Part shown: positions 1 to 12,597 of the stretch, one piece after another
How positions within the stretch are numbered: position 1 is the first letter of the stretch
How the letters are laid out: every line of letters starts with the position of its first letter
Assembly: GCF_004664715.2 (NCBI RefSeq)
Contig: NC_051074.1
Span: 22,856,058-22,920,057, forward strand
Direction of reading: 5' to 3'
DNA: 64,000 nucleotides
Source: Peromyscus leucopus
Lineage: Eukaryota; Chordata; Mammalia; Rodentia; Cricetidae
The notes under the pieces: model-generated
Databases searched by the model: none
Seen by the model: the letters and a program-made list of their open reading frames with translations, nothing else
Told to the model about the DNA's origin: nothing
Translations under genes and position numbers: made by a program

Positions 1-60
1 CTCCATCCCTTCCTCCCTCCCTTTTCTCCTTCTTTCCCATCTTCATGTTCTTTTTTCCTT

Positions 61-112
61 CCTTCCTCCTTTTCCTCCTCCTCCTCCTCCTCCTCCTCCT
101 CCTCCTCCTCCT
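61..112 (+). repeat. (CCT)n microsatellite in a pyrimidine-rich tract
   Basis: About 13 cct/tcc units preceded by a ttcc-rich tract from base 1. Confidence 0.95.
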
Positions 113-744
113 TCACAGCAACCTACTAAGTTCAGTTAGTGCTGGCCATACATGTATGGGTGTAGGCCCATCCACAAGAGCACAGGAAATCTATTGATGG
201 CCACAGGCTAAAAAAAAAATAATCAAAAGAATGATTCTTCCCTCTCCAGCTATCAACTATCAACAGTTCTCAGTAATGTACTCTCCTTAGTCATTTCTGA
301 CAATCTCTCTTTTCTAGAAACTGGTGTCTCAGCATAGCCTAGCAACTGTACACTTCAGTAATTCCCCTCCAGACAGATTCACAGACTTCCCTTGGCAGGG
401 AACTACGACGAGGGAGCCACCAGTCTCAACCACATGTGGGCAGAGGTGCCCCATGTGACAGCTAGAGATCCCCTTCTGTGTGAGCAGACTTCTCAGTTGT
501 CTTACACAGGAAAAAGCTTTTATGTAAAAATGGTGAGTTATTTATCAGCTACATCTGTTAAGTTTTCCTAAGCATTCAAAATCAACTCTAATTCCACTAA
601 GAATTAACTCTGCTTCACAACATGCAATTGTGTGTTGGATGCAAGCGTAGCTCTCTCGCTCTCTTAGGTTCATAAAAACAGAGAGCAGGGCTCAGGAACT
701 ATAACCTAACTCCCTTCCCATCTCCTCTGCCCTGAACTGGGATC

Positions 745-840
745 TTGCTCTGTTTGCTGAGGCTGGCCCTGAAATCCCAGGCTTAAACCATCCTGCCAAG
801 GCCTCCCAAGTAGCTGGGAGCATAGGAGTGTGGTTTAAAT
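745..840 (-). mobile_element. Old B1-like fragment (antisense)
   Basis: gatcttgctctgtttgctga, ggctggccctgaaatcccag and ctcccaagtagctgggagca form a 7SL-derived SINE pattern in reverse. Strongly diverged. Confidence 0.55.
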
Positions 841-1581
841 ACCATAAAAGTCAATCATTACTTTTGATGAGCTTGTATAGGGCAACTGAAATGTCAAGTT
901 TCTTTGCTTTGGGATAGAATTATATGAACTTGACGTGGCCAGACTCATATTCATTGGAATTTTTATATAATACATGGGAAAGCTTAATTATTTTTCTGAT
1001 GGAACTTCTCCTTATAATAATACTCATAGAAATATGATCTCTACTGGGGAAAAATAATAAAACTTACTCAGAAGTAATACATATTGGCATATGTTTCCTC
1101 TTTGAGTCACCATGAGAAATTGATACAATAGGTAGTATCATATTAATAGGGATATATTCACTTAAGATCAGAGAAAATACATTAAATCATCCCAGCATGA
1201 AGACTTTCTTAGCCAATCCCAATAACAGTCTATGAATATGTTTGTCCATCTATGCCATTTTTTAACCTCACAGGAAAACTTATTTTCTCTGCACTGTCCT
1301 TATATCATGTATATTAAACTTCGAGTCAAATTTGTGCACAAAAACACCTCATGGTGTATAAAATATCCCTCAAGTTATAATTTCTTAAAAACCCCTTTCC
1401 CTTCAAAGCCTACTAGAACATTTAAAATACTCTATTTTGGACACTGATTTCCTTCTGTTTCAAACAAAACCTTTTACAAAGCCAACGATGAAGGGTAATA
1501 CATATAGAAATCATGGTGACTATGACTGAAGTAGCCCTGGAGCTGGTTAACCTGTCTGCTGTCCCCCTACGTCTTCATAGC

Positions 1582-2023
1582 TGTTATGGCTTAGATATAA
1601 AAAATGTCACCAGAAGGCTGAAATGTTAAAAGTTTGGTTCTTGGTATATGGTACTACTGAGTTCTGAGTACAGCCTGCAAATCTTATCAATTGACAGATG
1701 AGTTCAAATCTGAATGGACTACTAGGAGGCAGCAGCAAGCCTTTTCAGACTGAGAAGTCACAGAGGGAGAGGTTTGGAAGGGTCCATTTTGTCCCAGCAT
1801 CTCCCTTTTATTCTCTCTGATTCCCAGTCACCATGGGATGCACAGCTATGTTCTATCACATACTTCTCCCTAGGATGCCCAGTATCTTCTCAGGCCCAGA
1901 GCAATGAGGCCAGCCAACCATGGCCCGAGACCTCCAAACTGTGAGCTAAAATAAAGTCCACCACTCTTTCCCCCTCTCTCTCCAGTATTTTGTCACAGCG
2001 ACAGAAGGATGACTAACAAAACA
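1582..2023 (+). mobile_element. MaLR-type (ERVL-MaLR) LTR
   Basis: Starts tgttatggcttagata and ends gatgactaacaaaaca, with tccaaactgtgagctaaa-ataaa and ttttgtcacagcgacag near the end. That order (cctccaaactgtgag, poly(A) signal, ttttgtcacag, ctaa...aca) is typical of MaLR LTRs. The short frames inside it on both strands are chance. Confidence 0.7.
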
Positions 2024-2696
2024 CATTACAGAAACTTCAAGGCCAAATATTTCGCCACTCATAGCCAGGGGAGGAAGAAAAAAGATAGTGTTCATGGAAT
2101 TCTGTTTATTGTGGTTACACATCCTATACCAGATGGCAACTTCATTTCCTCCTGTCTGAGGAACGCAGGCATTTTCTGCACAGATGCACATGCCAGATCT
2201 AGTCTTCAAATTGTATCTTTTGCTGGGTGATGGAACTGGGTCTGTAAACAGCTGGAGCCCCGAGTGTTGGATGCTATCTATTTCCATCTCCATGCAGGAT
2301 AGAAAACCACCAACAATATAGATCCTATGGACAGCAGAACACAGACACTGTTTCTGCCCAGTTCATGGTTTACGTCAGAGTTTCTCCAACACAGCTGCTC
2401 TGGTGACCCAGGGTTGCCGAGGGGACTAGAGGACCTCACCAGAAACTTCTGCCTTATAATCCAGTCCTTCAAGGCAAACTGCTAAAACACTGGCCATGCA
2501 CTAATATAGGAGGGCCAAGCCATCAAATGCTAAATACACATAGCATTTTATTTTAGCCTCCGAGTCTGTTTTAGGCACCCAGAGCTGTGATAATAAAATT
2601 TATCATTATGTTTCATCTTTGCTTTTTTGACAATAACAACAAAAGGCACAAAATGCCACTTCTGGTGAAAGGCATTAAGTCGTCACTGTTCAATAC

Positions 2697-2898
2697 CTGA
2701 TATTTTGGTGGTGAACTGGTTTGTTGCCGGAGGTCCGAATCCCTTCACTGTGCTGGCTCTGATGGTGAAGGAGTATGTGGTTCCAGGATACAGGCCAAAG
2801 AAGAGAAAATGGGTTTCATTTCCTAGTTTTGAGACTCTTCCGCTTTGGTTGGATAGATCTATTTCCGGGTCAAAGGAACTGACTGCCTTGTAGGTGAT
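2697..2898 (-). CDS. Ptprm: Ptprm internal exon, second half of fibronectin type III repeat 3 (probably exon 10)
   Basis: This 202-nt exon encodes 67 residues plus one base, starting [16 protein letters not shown] and ending [10 protein letters not shown]. It completes FN3 repeat 3, with the typical F-strand motif [13 protein letters not shown]. Sequons lie at exon residues 17 (NQS) and 27 (NET). The acceptor is attccttggcag ending at 2899. The donor is G then gtattg from 2696, with no G at +5, so it is weak. The last G begins an Ala codon completed by the next exon, which is outside the window. Residue 51 is Val in ASTVKGFG, where I recall Ala in human PTPRM; this would be a conservative surface change. 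The 110- and 202-nt exons total 312 nt, so joint skipping would remove FN3-3 in frame. Confidence 0.95.
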
Positions 2899-3465
2899 CT
2901 GCCAAGGAATAAGAACATGATGGTGACTCTCGAGAAGCTGGATGTCGATCTCATCTTTATCCGACAATATCTTTATCTGATGGGGGCATTGTCGGACTTG
3001 TCCGGATAAGTTCTTCTCTAGTTACTTCCAACCTCACGTCCAATGAAGACCCATAGCAACTCAGCCCGAGCTTCTGAGTTGTTACCTGTCTAGAGGGAGG
3101 GGCTTAAAGTCAATAGGTTAGAACATGAACGATGGGTTCAGCATAATCTGATACAGTGGAATTGTTTGATTTCGATATGTCCTAAGAGCTGATTTAGAAA
3201 AAAAAAAATACAACATATCCAAATTGGCAACTGGCTCAGACTGATAGGCATTGGCAAGAATAGAGGCCTCATCTCTAATCTTTGGCCATTATCTGATTTG
3301 GCCATGAATAGGATACTTGTATTTCCCAAACAAGGCCCCATTGAAGTATTTCCATCCATGTGACTGACAATGTCTGCTCCAAAAATAGATCTGAGATGCA
3401 TGCCAGTAAGTCTTGGTGCTGCAAATGGACAGCTATTATGGGTCAGAGTCATTGACATTTTTCAG

Positions 3466-3655
3466 AGCAATATTGTCCAACAGAACTGTCTGTCATGATG
3501 GAAATGTTCTATTCCCTATTAACAGAGTGGCCACATGCTATATGGGGCCATTGAGAATGTGAAATACGGCTACTGACACTAGGAATTGAAAATTTCATTT
3601 ACTTTTAATCAAATAAAATTGAGATTTAAATTGCTATGAGTGACTAGCAGCTGTC
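3466..3655 (+). mobile_element. Ancient eutherian DNA transposon fragment (MER/hAT-like)
   Basis: ttgtccaacagaactgtctg, gtggccacatgctatatgg, ccattgagaatgtgaaatac and a final tgagtgactagcag recall an ancient non-autonomous DNA transposon with gtggcta/tgtccaa phrases. The exact family is not assigned. Confidence 0.5.
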
Positions 3656-4349
3656 CCCCAGTGAGTATGACTCTAGGTATTTTTACAACTCTTGCCATGG
3701 AATAGACATTCTCGCTCTGGATGAGGCTGGAATGTTTGAAAATAAACGGAACATAGGTGCCTTTAAATTTTGCCTTTTCAAGTGATTTTTAAAAAGGATT
3801 TCAGTATGATAGTTCATCAGTTACTCAAGAGCACACACTTTAGTGGTGATTACTAACTTCTACTGGTTGTAATGACATAATTTTTAAATGTGGCATATTC
3901 AGAAGTTTTAAATTGCAAAACTGAGCACTTTTCACGCTTCTAAATAGGTAAACCTACTTGTAATTTATGTGCAAGAACACTGACACTGTTATTATGCGGA
4001 GTGATAATTGACATTCTTTTTTTTCCTTATATTTACACCATGTCATTATAATTAAGAAGACCTCTTTGAAAGAATATTTAGATCGAGTCACCTGAGCTAT
4101 GGCAAGGGAATGTTTGCCATGTGTATTAATCACTGCAGTGGGTGGTGCCACCCAAGTCAGGCAGTTCTGTTGTTAACCCTCTCCCTGATGGCTCTTCAGA
4201 GGCTGAGGACTTTGAGAAGACAAGAAACCAGCTCCACTCCCAGCAGCTCGGGAGGACTGTGGGGGAGCCTCCTCTGCACCTGCCTCCTAGCTTAGCTCTC
4301 CATCCTGAACCCTCCAGAGTGGAAGGTGGCAGGTGTATCCGCTCCCCAA

Positions 4350-4425
4350 CATTCATCTATTCATTCATTTACAGACTTGAAACATTTGTAGGGTGCTTCC
4401 GACCATGCCCAGCACTGTGTTCTGG
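4350..4425 (-). mobile_element. L2-like 3' end fragment (antisense)
   Basis: attcatctattcattcattt, gtagggtgcttccgaccatg and cccagcactgtgttctggg parallel the complement of an L2 3' end. Confidence 0.45.
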
Positions 4426-6216
4426 GGGTTCTTCTTGGTAACTCAGATGCTGGGACTACCCTGTATAGGGTAAGCAGGGTGGTACATAACGGCAATCTCA
4501 GTTATGATGAATGTAATTATAAGGATGAGTACAGTGTACAAAGGACAAGTTCATCTTCCTGTAAACTCTACCATCTAGACTTCAGCAAAGCAAATGTGAA
4601 AAATCCCAGACCCTTTGCTTCTTCCCTCAGTTCTGTGGTCACCTGCCTATCCAGCTGCACTTGTGAAGACATGACAATCATGCTGTCCTCTGTTCTGTGA
4701 GGTGACATGTCTGCAGGGTCCCAAGGATACTTACAGGGCCTTTTGGACACTGCTCTTGCCAACCTGCCTAGAACAGGACTGAGTTGCCTCTGTGCTGGGT
4801 TCTCTACACATCCCCACCTGCTGGTTTCGTGAATGGTGATTGAATGATGTGCTGTGGCTAGCAGATGGACCGGAAACTGATTTTAGGACTGGGTGTGGTA
4901 GAACTGAGGAACTCAACGATAAAAACATACCAGCTAAAAACACTAACTATGGAAGCAACAAACACAATGCTAATATAAGAAACTTTGTCGGGGAGAAAGT
5001 TCCACAAAACCTTTCAAAATTCCCAAGGCAAGAGATGCTAAGAAACCTGAGAGGGCCCGAACTCTATAAAGAAACAGTCGGGCCCTGAATTTGGGGGTAG
5101 AACCTGACTTAAGTCCTGTAGCGGGAGTGCTGGGGACCCAAAAAATGAATAGACAGAAGGCCTGTGAGGTCTCTGGAGGTTAGGGGGGTAGGGGCATGGG
5201 CTCCTTTGTGCTTGATTCTGTACATTGAGATGAAGGACTTGGATATATACAACAAGGAAACTGAATATTTTGGGCATGGAAACAAAACAATTTGATTGGT
5301 TTAATAAAAATACCCTCTTGACGGGCAGGTAGGACTTTAATTTTATTGTAGGGGTTAATAAAGGGAGTAGAGAAACCACTTGGAAGTGTTGTCGGATCCA
5401 GTGGCTAAAGCTGTGGTGTGGGTGATAGAATATAGTCAATGTCTCAGACTAAAGTAGGAGAGGGAGGCATCAAGAAAAGAAGAAAATGATAACAGGAACA
5501 AATTAGACAGCAGACAGTGATGGACTGCCAGCATGGTGGAGCCGAGGAGCCACCCCATTTGGTCAAAGGATCATCTCCCTCACTGAAAGGGAACGGGATG
5601 GATGAGGATGCATTTAAGGATGAATGTAGACATTTGAAATGCTCTTGTGGACATGACGGAAGTAGGGTATGAGAGAGGTCTAGGCTGGGATAGAAATTGG
5701 GGAATAGATATGAAGATGGTACAGGGGATGACGATTCTAATGAGAATTCAGGTGACATTAGTTAAGAATTGTGTCTATCTGTGCCTCAGGCCAGAACCTC
5801 AAATCTACATATTTGTTAAGTGTCCTAAGTCTTGTTTTCCAATCATAGAGCAGCCAAAGCCATCTGTTGAGGCTGGCCCATAAGCCTTACATGGTGACAA
5901 GTCTTGGATGCTGTGAACCTGTTTAGTTTTAAACCATGATTTAAATATGCCATAGGCAGAGGAACATTTCCTGTAATTGCATTGCCTTTTGGAGGACCGA
6001 GTGATGTCTTAATGTTCTTTCGGGTCCCACTGTGATCTGTCATCATTTGGTACTTGGTATATTTTCCAAAAGAGACTACTGGAGAGCACAGAGGTGTGCC
6101 TGAGAGCATGTGAGCATTCACATCCTGGCAAAGCAGGGTCCTGGCTCTACTAGCACATACTAAGCAAAGGCTTCACCAAGGGGCTCAATGGCCACCGCCA
6201 GGTGGCCCCAAACTGC

Positions 6217-6586
6217 TGTGGGATGTCTTTCTGTACACTGTGAATATATGTTGTTCCGATTGGTTAATAAATACAGCCGTGTGGCCTATGACAGGGCAGC
6301 TTAGAGGAAGGCAGGAAATACAAGCAGGTAGACTGGAAGAAGAAAGGCAGAGGGAAGAGACTCAAGATAGCCGCCCAAGGAGCAACATGTAATGGGAGGC
6401 AGGTAAAGCCACAGAACATATTGTGATACATAGATTAATAGTTGCGGGTTAATTTAAGATATAAGAGCTAGCTAGCAAGAGGCCTGCCATAGACTATATG
6501 GTTTGTAAATAATATAAGCCTCTGTGTGTTTATTTCTGAGTGGCTGTAAGACTGGGCGGGGCACAGGAAAACTTCCAGCTATACCA
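6217..6586 (+). mobile_element. Solo LTR, family A copy 1 (ERV-like, 6-bp target duplication)
   Basis: Starts TGTGGGATGTC and ends TACCA, with flanks aactgc before and aactga after (five of six target bases match). It shares with copies at 20092 and 25408 a gattggttaataaa-type segment, a ttaatttaagatataaga segment, cctctgtgtgtttat and a 3' end like aggaaaacttccagcta. TG...CA ends plus a 6-bp duplication point to a class II (ERVK-like) rodent LTR. I cannot assign a catalogue name with certainty. No internal retroviral sequence is attached. Confidence 0.8.
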
Positions 6587-7821
6587 AACTGAGTCAGATA
6601 GGGGATTTGTAACTGTGTTTTAGCTTCAACCCTTTAATAATTTGGTAAAAATTACAGACCCTGCTCCTCTTTCCTTATAAAATACAAGTAAATTCTAATT
6701 CATGCCTTCCTCGAAATTATGAATTATCCTATCTACTTCTGAAGACAAAAATATGCATTAAGGGTCAGAAAGTTCATATGTCCTATCCCCTAAACTTATA
6801 GGACTCTGAACATCAGAAATTACAAAGCTCCCCAGGACTAGGAGGTGGCCAACTCCACAACTGCCTCCTGCCACCGAGGTTGAAAGCAGTGAGCGGTTGT
6901 TGGCCTGGGCATCATTATTCAATGTACTACAGTATCCCGCCAGGCTCAGGCCAGAACATAATACTTCCTTCCAGCATTTCATACTTTCAGCTGGTCATTC
7001 AGCTAGTACATACTAAGTACCTATTAGGCACTAGGCAGTAGAGAAAGCAGAGGGAGGACTCCCAGAAGAAAAGTTTGGGCAAGCTCTTACACCAGTACTA
7101 CATTGCTGGCTGAGGGCAGAAAACGTTTTAATGAAGCCACTATAAAGAACACCGATTGCCCTCTGGTGGGTCCCAGTAATTTTATGGGATGCCCCCAGAC
7201 AAAAGCAAAGTGACACCTGAATGAAGTGGTGGGGACGAAAGGTGTTAAACTGGTGAGATGGAATGGGCACTTGCTTATATTGGATGATTTCTGATTGCAG
7301 TTAAGTGCCTGGAATCTTCTAAAATTATCTTCCCCCTTTCTCCTTAAAGGCTCCAACTCTACGGTGCCAGTTTCACAGAGAGCCAAATGGAATAGCCTTT
7401 TAGGGGGCTGAAATCTTATAGGGAGCATGAGTTGATGGTAATTGCAGCCAGCATAAAATACAGGTCTTTAATTGGGGTCTGAGCAATTTACTCTGTGAAC
7501 ACAAAGGAATGGATAATTAAATTTGATTTCAGGGGTGAGAAGGGCCAAGGTACTTCACAGGCAACTACAGTATTTGAAGAAAATACTAAAAGAACAGCAG
7601 GAGTATACTATAGGAGGGGGTAGGGTGAGTGCTGAAGGAGGGCAGGGGCACATGAGCAAAAAGTAGAGTGGTGTGAAAAATTCAGAAGGCTCTTGGAGGA
7701 AAACCAAACCCTGAGGACCATGGCCCATTAAATCCAGGAGAAAAAAAATGCAAGAAGTACTACTAATAAATAATAATTGGGATAAGATCCAGGGGTAGCT
7801 GTAGTTCCTTTGATTTCTTGA

Positions 7822-8041
7822 AGAGTTATTTATTTTTATTTTGTGTGTATCGCATGAGTGTTTGATTATATGTCCATGCACCACATGCATGCAGTGCCCA
7901 CAGAATCTGGAAGAGGGCATCAGTTCGGGGATGGGAGTTCCCAGATGGTTGTGAGCTACCTTGTGGGTACTAGGAATTGAACTCAGCTCCTCTGGAAGAA
8001 AAAGCAGTGCTCTTAACCACTGGGCTATCTCTATAGCACCT
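7822..8041 (-). mobile_element. B2/B3-type SINE (antisense)
   Basis: The plus strand shows the A-tail complement (ttatttatttttattttg), gcatgcagtgcccacagaat, gaagagggcatcag, tcctctggaagaaaaagcag and tgctcttaaccactgggcta. This is the complement of a tRNA-derived rodent SINE with its pol III head at 8041. Confidence 0.85.
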
Positions 8042-8044
8042 AGT

Positions 8045-11000
8045 AGTTACCACTTAGAAGAAAAAGTGGGAAGGTTGCTTTACTTTGAATACTTTTGTAC
8101 TTACATTTATTCTGAAAGCATTATTTATTACAGTTACAACCTGACCAGGTACTTAACATTGAAGCTAAGCTTCCTAACATGGCCCCTCAATTCCCAGCTC
8201 TTCTTCAGGGTTACCAAGCTCAGACAATGGTAACTAAGTGCACTCAGTTATCCAGGCTCATGATCTTGAGCTATTTCAACCCTTAACATATGACTGGCCC
8301 CACCAGCAGGCAACTTTGGGACTATTCTGCTTTACTCTGTGTCAAACTTAACTTTCTGTGCAAGTCTCACATGCAACTGAGAGTCTGGGGACGGCACAGA
8401 TTAAATTTTTTTTCACAGTTCTCAGGCAGAGAAGGTGAGCTTCATTTTGTGGTTTTTTATCTTCTTCTGAGATCTTATACATACTGACTACAAACCTATA
8501 GATGTGTAAGTCTCTTGGCCATAGGTCTAGAATTAACTACAGACAACTGAGAGAAAAAATTAGTGAGATGCGGTATCTATATGTTATGCATTTGGGAGTA
8601 TTATTCACTGATAGATCTTTAGAAATAGGTACAATATCCAAGTTTAAATTGTTGTAGGCAGTCTCACATTGCCTACGGAAAAGGCAGCATATATTTTCCA
8701 CCAACAGTCTATATATGTCCGCATTTCTCCATGCCATTGGTCAAGTTATACATTATAGAAATCATATAAAGCCAGATAAACTTTTAATTGAGATTATACA
8801 AAATTAAACAAATTTATTTCCTATTTAAGTTTCTCCAATTATTATTTACATTTAGCAAAGATGCTATCACATGCTTCTAGGCCGGTTAGAGTTCCTTCTG
8901 AGCTGCATCCTCTTCCTCATTGCATGTCTCCCTCTGATGGGCTCTTTGTATCATGCTCATCAATCTCTCTTAAATCTGTATAGACCATAGCTATCAGCCC
9001 ATCTTATGCCATGAGTGTTGGAAACGAACACTCCAAGCATTCTGTTGACACTGAGACTTTTTTCATGTCTTTCATAATTATGTAGTTTAAAGCCTTATGC
9101 AAACAAAATTCACTGATCTTTGTTCACATGTCTCCCAAGGCTTTTTGTCCATGTTTGGAAAGATGTAATACAAACATTCCTCTAATTTTTTGTTAGAGAG
9201 TTCTCATGAGATTAACTTTGCATATCAATCATGAAAGTGTCTTGTATTTACTTTTGCATTATGGAAGCTGGTGACTTCACAGGGTGTGTGCAATTACAAT
9301 CGAACATGCTTTTGCTAACACTAAATGACATCCATCTAAATTGATAAATAAAACTGCACTGCAGTTTCTGACTTATAAAAATTTGAACTTGCCTCCAGTT
9401 CTAACAGTGGCTAACTCTAAAAGAAAAACTGGGATGCTTATTCTACTTTGAACACTGGCATCCTTAACAGGTTCAGCAGGAGAACAGTATTAATTTGACA
9501 GGAGAGCCATTGAGGATGGACATAATTACCAAACCTGGATTTTTCGGAAGATAATTGACAAAATGAAATGGCTAAAGTGAAATGCGGTTATGAGGTTAGA
9601 TCAGAATGATGGCAAGGCAAACAGAAAGGAGAGGCAGATTAGTGAGGGGATGGGGGAAGTTACAATGAACAGAAGGATGGGAGACCATGTACTGCTGTCA
9701 AGTTTAGAAAACAATGCTGTTAGGGCTTTTCAAACACCAATGCTTTAGTGTAATTTTAGAAGGTACAAAAGAACGCCCCCCCCCCCAAAAAAAAACCCAA
9801 CCAAACCCAGCACCCGTATTCTTATCTATAGCAGACAATCTAATTTCTTTTTATCCTCAAATCATCTAAGTATGTTAACAGCCCACAGGGAATAAGCATT
9901 CACCAACGCTGGTAATCTAGACTCAAATGTCACCAGCCACTGTTGTGAGAGTCCCTGCTTCTTTAGGGGCAACTGCTTAGCTTTCATAGCATGGCGGCAT
10001 CTGTTTCACACGAGTCTGATCCTGAGAGAGGGGACACAGGCTGGCACCACACTGATCATCTGCTGCAGCAGGAAACCGGGCACTCACATAAGGCAAGTGA
10101 ACCATGCCTCATGAGCACTGAGGTCCCAGGAAAGGAAGAGCCCCTCCTGGGATGCCACCCAAGCTCTGCTCTGAGGAACCTGGAACTACTCTCCTTCCTA
10201 TATGTAGAAACTAGGCAGGAATGAGAAAGACTGGTTTGGTACCCAGAAAACATACTGAGTCATTTAGACCCAATTCAAAAATTTGACATTTTCCCTTTGG
10301 ATTTGCAGAAAAATGAGCCAACCTGCTCTACTTGCAAATAGCTGATTGCCAGAACCTTGATTTATGGCATATCCACACATCCGTACTGTAGCTGCATTTA
10401 GATCAGTGTTCAGCCTAGGACAGCCTGGTTACTAAGTCAGAGAGATTAATGGGGTCTTCCTTTGAATTATCATCTTCCCTGTTGTTTTCATGCTGAAGTT
10501 ACTTATCACACAAAGATAAATGTCTGGTGGGATTAGAAAGGAAGAAACTCGCTATCTGTTTCTGTTTGTCTAGTAGCAGCCGGTGGCTTTGGGGACAGGC
10601 AGGCAGGGCAGACTCTTGGGTCTTAAAATGAACTTCAAAGAGTAGCTTTTCCAGTAAAAAGTCCTGATATTCTTAGATTAGAATCTGCAAAAGCAATGTC
10701 CAAACATGGTTAGAGGGACCAAAATATGAAATATTTTCATCGTGGAGGAAAAGAAAATCGACCCTTCCTGACTTGACTATAAAACACCTCCGTAGAAACT
10801 GAGCCATGGATTTCTGCAACTTTATGTTTTTACAATAAAACAGACACTAAATGCAACATTTTTCTTTTGGCTTTCTTCACTTTGATTTAGATGATGATGG
10901 TGATTATTATTGTTATTGTTGTTTTGCATTTCAATACCAATTTTTGGAAGGTGTGGGAAGCAGCAGTGTGAGGCTGTGGGGTCAGCAAGAGGGCTGGTGG

Positions 11001-11240
11001 CGATCATCGCTGACAGCTCCTGGGCTCAGGCTCCTGTCAGGGCTGCTGAGAGGCATTCAAGCAGATCCATATGCAGATCGGCCAGAATTTTTAGCACGCT
11101 TACAACATATAATTTTGTTGAATTTGCATTCAAACAAATGCTACTTTAAAAAAAAAGAAGTGTACCTGCTTGTTTCTATGACAACAGGCACAATGAAATG
11201 ATGCTCACAGTGACATGAAGATGGCTGTCACCCCATTATT
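8045..11240. other. Intron interval without a recognised repeat or gene
   Basis: Apart from a C/A homopolymer at 9776 I recognise nothing. 10930-11240 is denser in mixed, non-repetitive sequence (an octamer-like atttgcat near 11125 and an E-box catatg near 11070) and is the part most worth a conservation check. Confidence 0.4.
9776..9796 (+). repeat. C-run followed by A-run
   Basis: Eleven c then nine a in a row; homopolymer length here may be unreliable. Confidence 0.85.
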
Positions 11241-11800
11241 GCTATGATTTTTTTTCCTTGAACAATTTATCAAATTCTCTTTTGCTATCATCACTCAACT
11301 GTTTGATTTGCCTCAGCAGACAAAATGGTGTCAGTGAATCTAAGGAGTGTGCACTGATGGGAAGGGACCCCCAAAAGATTATTCCACGGTTACTGTGTAG
11401 ACAATTTTTTATTGACTTTATAATTGGATAATCAGTGCTGTTTTACAATCAATGGAAAAATAGTTCATAGCTAGGAAATAATGTGACTCAGTGATTGCTT
11501 CCTAATCAATGTATGTTTCAAAGTATTTATTACTTTCAATAAAAGTGACTTCTAAAGATGTTATACTGTATTTTAATATGTAACACATAATACACAATTA
11601 TCTGACTTATTTTAAATATGCATCTTGAAATTATGGAGTTGAAAAACTCATTTTTCATCTTTTGTTTCTATATAACAATTATTATGACTATATAAACTCT
11701 CCAAAGAAACATGAAATTATGTTCCTAAAATGCCAGAGAGCTCAGATCATCACAAGACATTATGCTTAAAAAGTAAGTTACCAACAAATAAGTAAGGTAC

Positions 11801-11910
11801 CTCATATAAAGTGATGACACCGTATGTTTGTGTTGGCTCTCTCCATTGAAGAAATATCTTCTCCTCAAAGGTACTTCCTTGGATGGATTCAGTGGGAACA
11901 GCACCTGGGA
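11801..11910 (-). CDS. Ptprm: Ptprm internal exon, first half of fibronectin type III repeat 3 (probably exon 9)
   Basis: This 110-nt exon contributes two bases that complete a Leu codon with the previous exon, then 36 codons starting [10 protein letters not shown] and ending GVITLYE. It carries the A-C strands of FN3 repeat 3, with the core Trp in KIFLQWREP. The acceptor is a good pyrimidine tract ending cttcttcag at 11911. The donor reads GAG then gtacct at 11800, a weak site lacking the usual A at +4 and G at +5. Joining to the exon at 2898 in phase 0 gives LYE-ITYKAV, the known PTPRM junction, which supports the boundary despite the weak donor. Skipping this exon alone would shift the frame. 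Confidence 0.94.
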
Positions 11911-12265
11911 CTGAAGAAGACGTTGAGAGATGAATGGGTGGGTCATAAACCAACCCTCCCAAGGAGTCATAGCTACTCATGGACGTTGCAGATCCTAATG
12001 GTCTATAGATAACATTTGCATTTCTTTTCAAAATCTGGAATCTAAAGCCATTTAAACTGTACTGCTCTTGTGAAATGACTGAATCAGTTTTTCCCCTGTA
12101 AGGTGTGAGTCAGTTACACGAAGCTCACTTATTTTCCTTTGTATGAATTGTTTCCATTTTTCCAGAAGGAAGGAAGGAGGATGTGTAGCCACAAGGGCTT
12201 CCCAGGAGTTCTGGAAGGAGTGGTGGGTGGTAGTGCCAGCTCGCAGAGATGCAGAGAATGGGAAT

Positions 12266-12345
12266 GGTGGCACAGACCTGTAAATCAAGCACTAAAGAGG
12301 CTGAGGCAGGAGGACAGAGAGTTTAAAACCAGCCAGAGTTGCACA
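12266..12345 (+). mobile_element. B1-like fragment (sense)
   Basis: atggtggcacagacctgtaa, gaggctgaggcaggaggac and gtttaaaaccagcc mark the left half of a 7SL-derived SINE. Confidence 0.6.
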
Positions 12346-12541
12346 TGAAAAGATCCTCAACATCATTAGCTGGCTGAAAACTGTCAATCAAAACAATATT
12401 CTAGCCCAAATGCAGTACTGGGCAAATGTGAAGGCATTCAGTAACTCTAACAATCACATGGCAGTTCTTCAAATTAGTCAATATACAAAGATACACAATG
12501 TGACCCAGCCATTCTACTGTCATCTATCATTGCTGTCTATC

Positions 12542-12597
<56 letters not shown>

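Larger units (their letters stand above)
1..2696 (-). other. Ptprm: Ptprm intron downstream of the second FN3-3 exon (partial)
   Basis: Begins with the gtattg donor at 2696 and runs off the window at base 1. It contains a CCT-rich tract, an old B1-like fragment and a MaLR-type LTR. No further Ptprm exon (FN3-4) lies in the remaining sequence. Confidence 0.88.
2899..11800 (-). other. Ptprm: Ptprm intron inside FN3 repeat 3 (8.9 kb)
   Basis: Bounded by the weak gtacct donor at 11800 and the ccttggcag acceptor at 2899. It holds an ancient DNA transposon, an L2-like fragment, an LTR with target-site duplication and a B2/B3 SINE. The intervals 4430-6210, 6590-7820 and 8045-11800 otherwise show no recognised feature. 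Confidence 0.9.

Noticed and set aside
4142..4441. Overlapping 76- to 99-residue frames near 4.1-4.4 kb, considered as a possible exon
   Set aside because: No plausible acceptor/donor pair with conserved protein, and the 3' part is an L2-like repeat.
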